In this document: positions 29,523 to 29,905 of the stretch, one piece after another
How positions within the stretch are numbered: the stretch's first letter is position 1
Layout: each line of letters starts with the position of its first letter
Origin: Phoronis ovalis
Taxonomy: Eukaryota > Phoronida > Phoronidae
Length of the DNA: 29,905 nt
Direction of reading: 5' to 3'
Assembly (NCBI GenBank): GCA_028565635.1
Contig: JAOXYB010033284.1
Location: forward strand, 1 to 29,905
Made by a program: the position numbers and the translations under genes
The notes under the pieces: model-generated
Seen by the model: the letters and a program-made list of their open reading frames with translations, nothing else
Databases searched by the model: none
Told to the model about the DNA's origin: nothing

Positions 29523-29905
29523 AATTATTGCTTAGCATGCATTACAGGTTGTAGGTTATGAGAATATCCAATGGTCACGACACTCCATTAATCTTGGTCA
29601 AGCCAAAGTACTGGATAGTGAATTTTATTTTTTTGTGTGTCAGTGAACCTTGCTTGATAATATTTCACAACCATTCTGGCAGCAAAGATGGAAAATACAA
29701 GCTGCTTCAGTTACTTTATCTAACTGAGCAGGAGGACAATTGATTTCCCATTTTCACCAGGTGTCATAAGCCATCTTTATTGCTGTTTATCCTATCTATA
29801 GGATACCCAGCATTGGTATCGTCTTTTCCGTGATAATTTTCAATATTGTTTATTTTAAAGAAATTCCCTTTTTTAGCTAATAATAACTGTTCCAGCATGA
29901 AAAAA

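Noticed and set aside
29560-29860. Next FBXW9 WD40 exon near the window end (e.g. after CTATCTATAG at about 29801)
   Set aside because: Translations after the available acceptors (DTQHWYRLFRDNF...) do not resemble the FBXW9 C-terminal blades and stop quickly; the exons most likely lie beyond the window.

Overview
This is animal nuclear DNA: AT-rich, with large genes split by GT-AG introns and several families of short non-autonomous mobile elements. Two conserved protein genes lie head to head. The minus strand carries a complete transportin gene (TNPO1/TNPO2 family, karyopherin beta-2). I assembled 19 coding exons, in consistent phase throughout, from the ATG at 23574 to the stop at 5626, giving about 896 residues against about 890-898 in vertebrates. 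The plus strand carries the first five coding exons (364 residues) of an FBXW9-type F-box/WD40 protein; its 3' end lies beyond the window. The dense, conserved intron structure and high protein similarity to vertebrates suggest a slowly evolving invertebrate (marine lophotrochozoan, cnidarian or similar). The sequence alone does not settle the phylum.

Layout. 1-5500: no recognisable gene; the only marked feature is a GC-rich block at about 4962-5251 with a very strong G-quadruplex motif and a splice-acceptor-like edge. 5500-23574: the transportin gene. 23575-24218: a shared, probably bidirectional promoter. 24219-25844: probable 5' intron of FBXW9, filled with nested foldback elements. 25845-29078: FBXW9 coding exons. 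29079-29905: FBXW9 intron holding a small inverted-repeat element.

The most interesting content is in the transportin introns. Introns 7, 8, 10, 12 and 14 each carry, on the sense strand of the host gene, a C/D-box snoRNA-like unit with box C, a D'-like box, an internal C'-like box and box D. Four of the five also have terminal stems, which differ in sequence between copies but keep pairing. The guide next to box D' is complementary to the conserved 28S rRNA stretch GAAGAGAGAGTTCAA. The copies fall into two registers two nucleotides apart, matching what I recall of vertebrate SNORD81 and SNORD26. In intron 8 a 49-bp tandem duplication adds a second box C and guide. The transportin gene therefore appears to be a multi-snoRNA host gene here.

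Other non-coding content: a 434-bp foldback element in transportin intron 1 and relatives in the FBXW9 5' intron; a 0.94-kb inverted-repeat element with two blocks of a 33-bp G-rich repeat in transportin intron 6; and a tandem-repeat-rich, possibly LTR-derived tract in intron 3.
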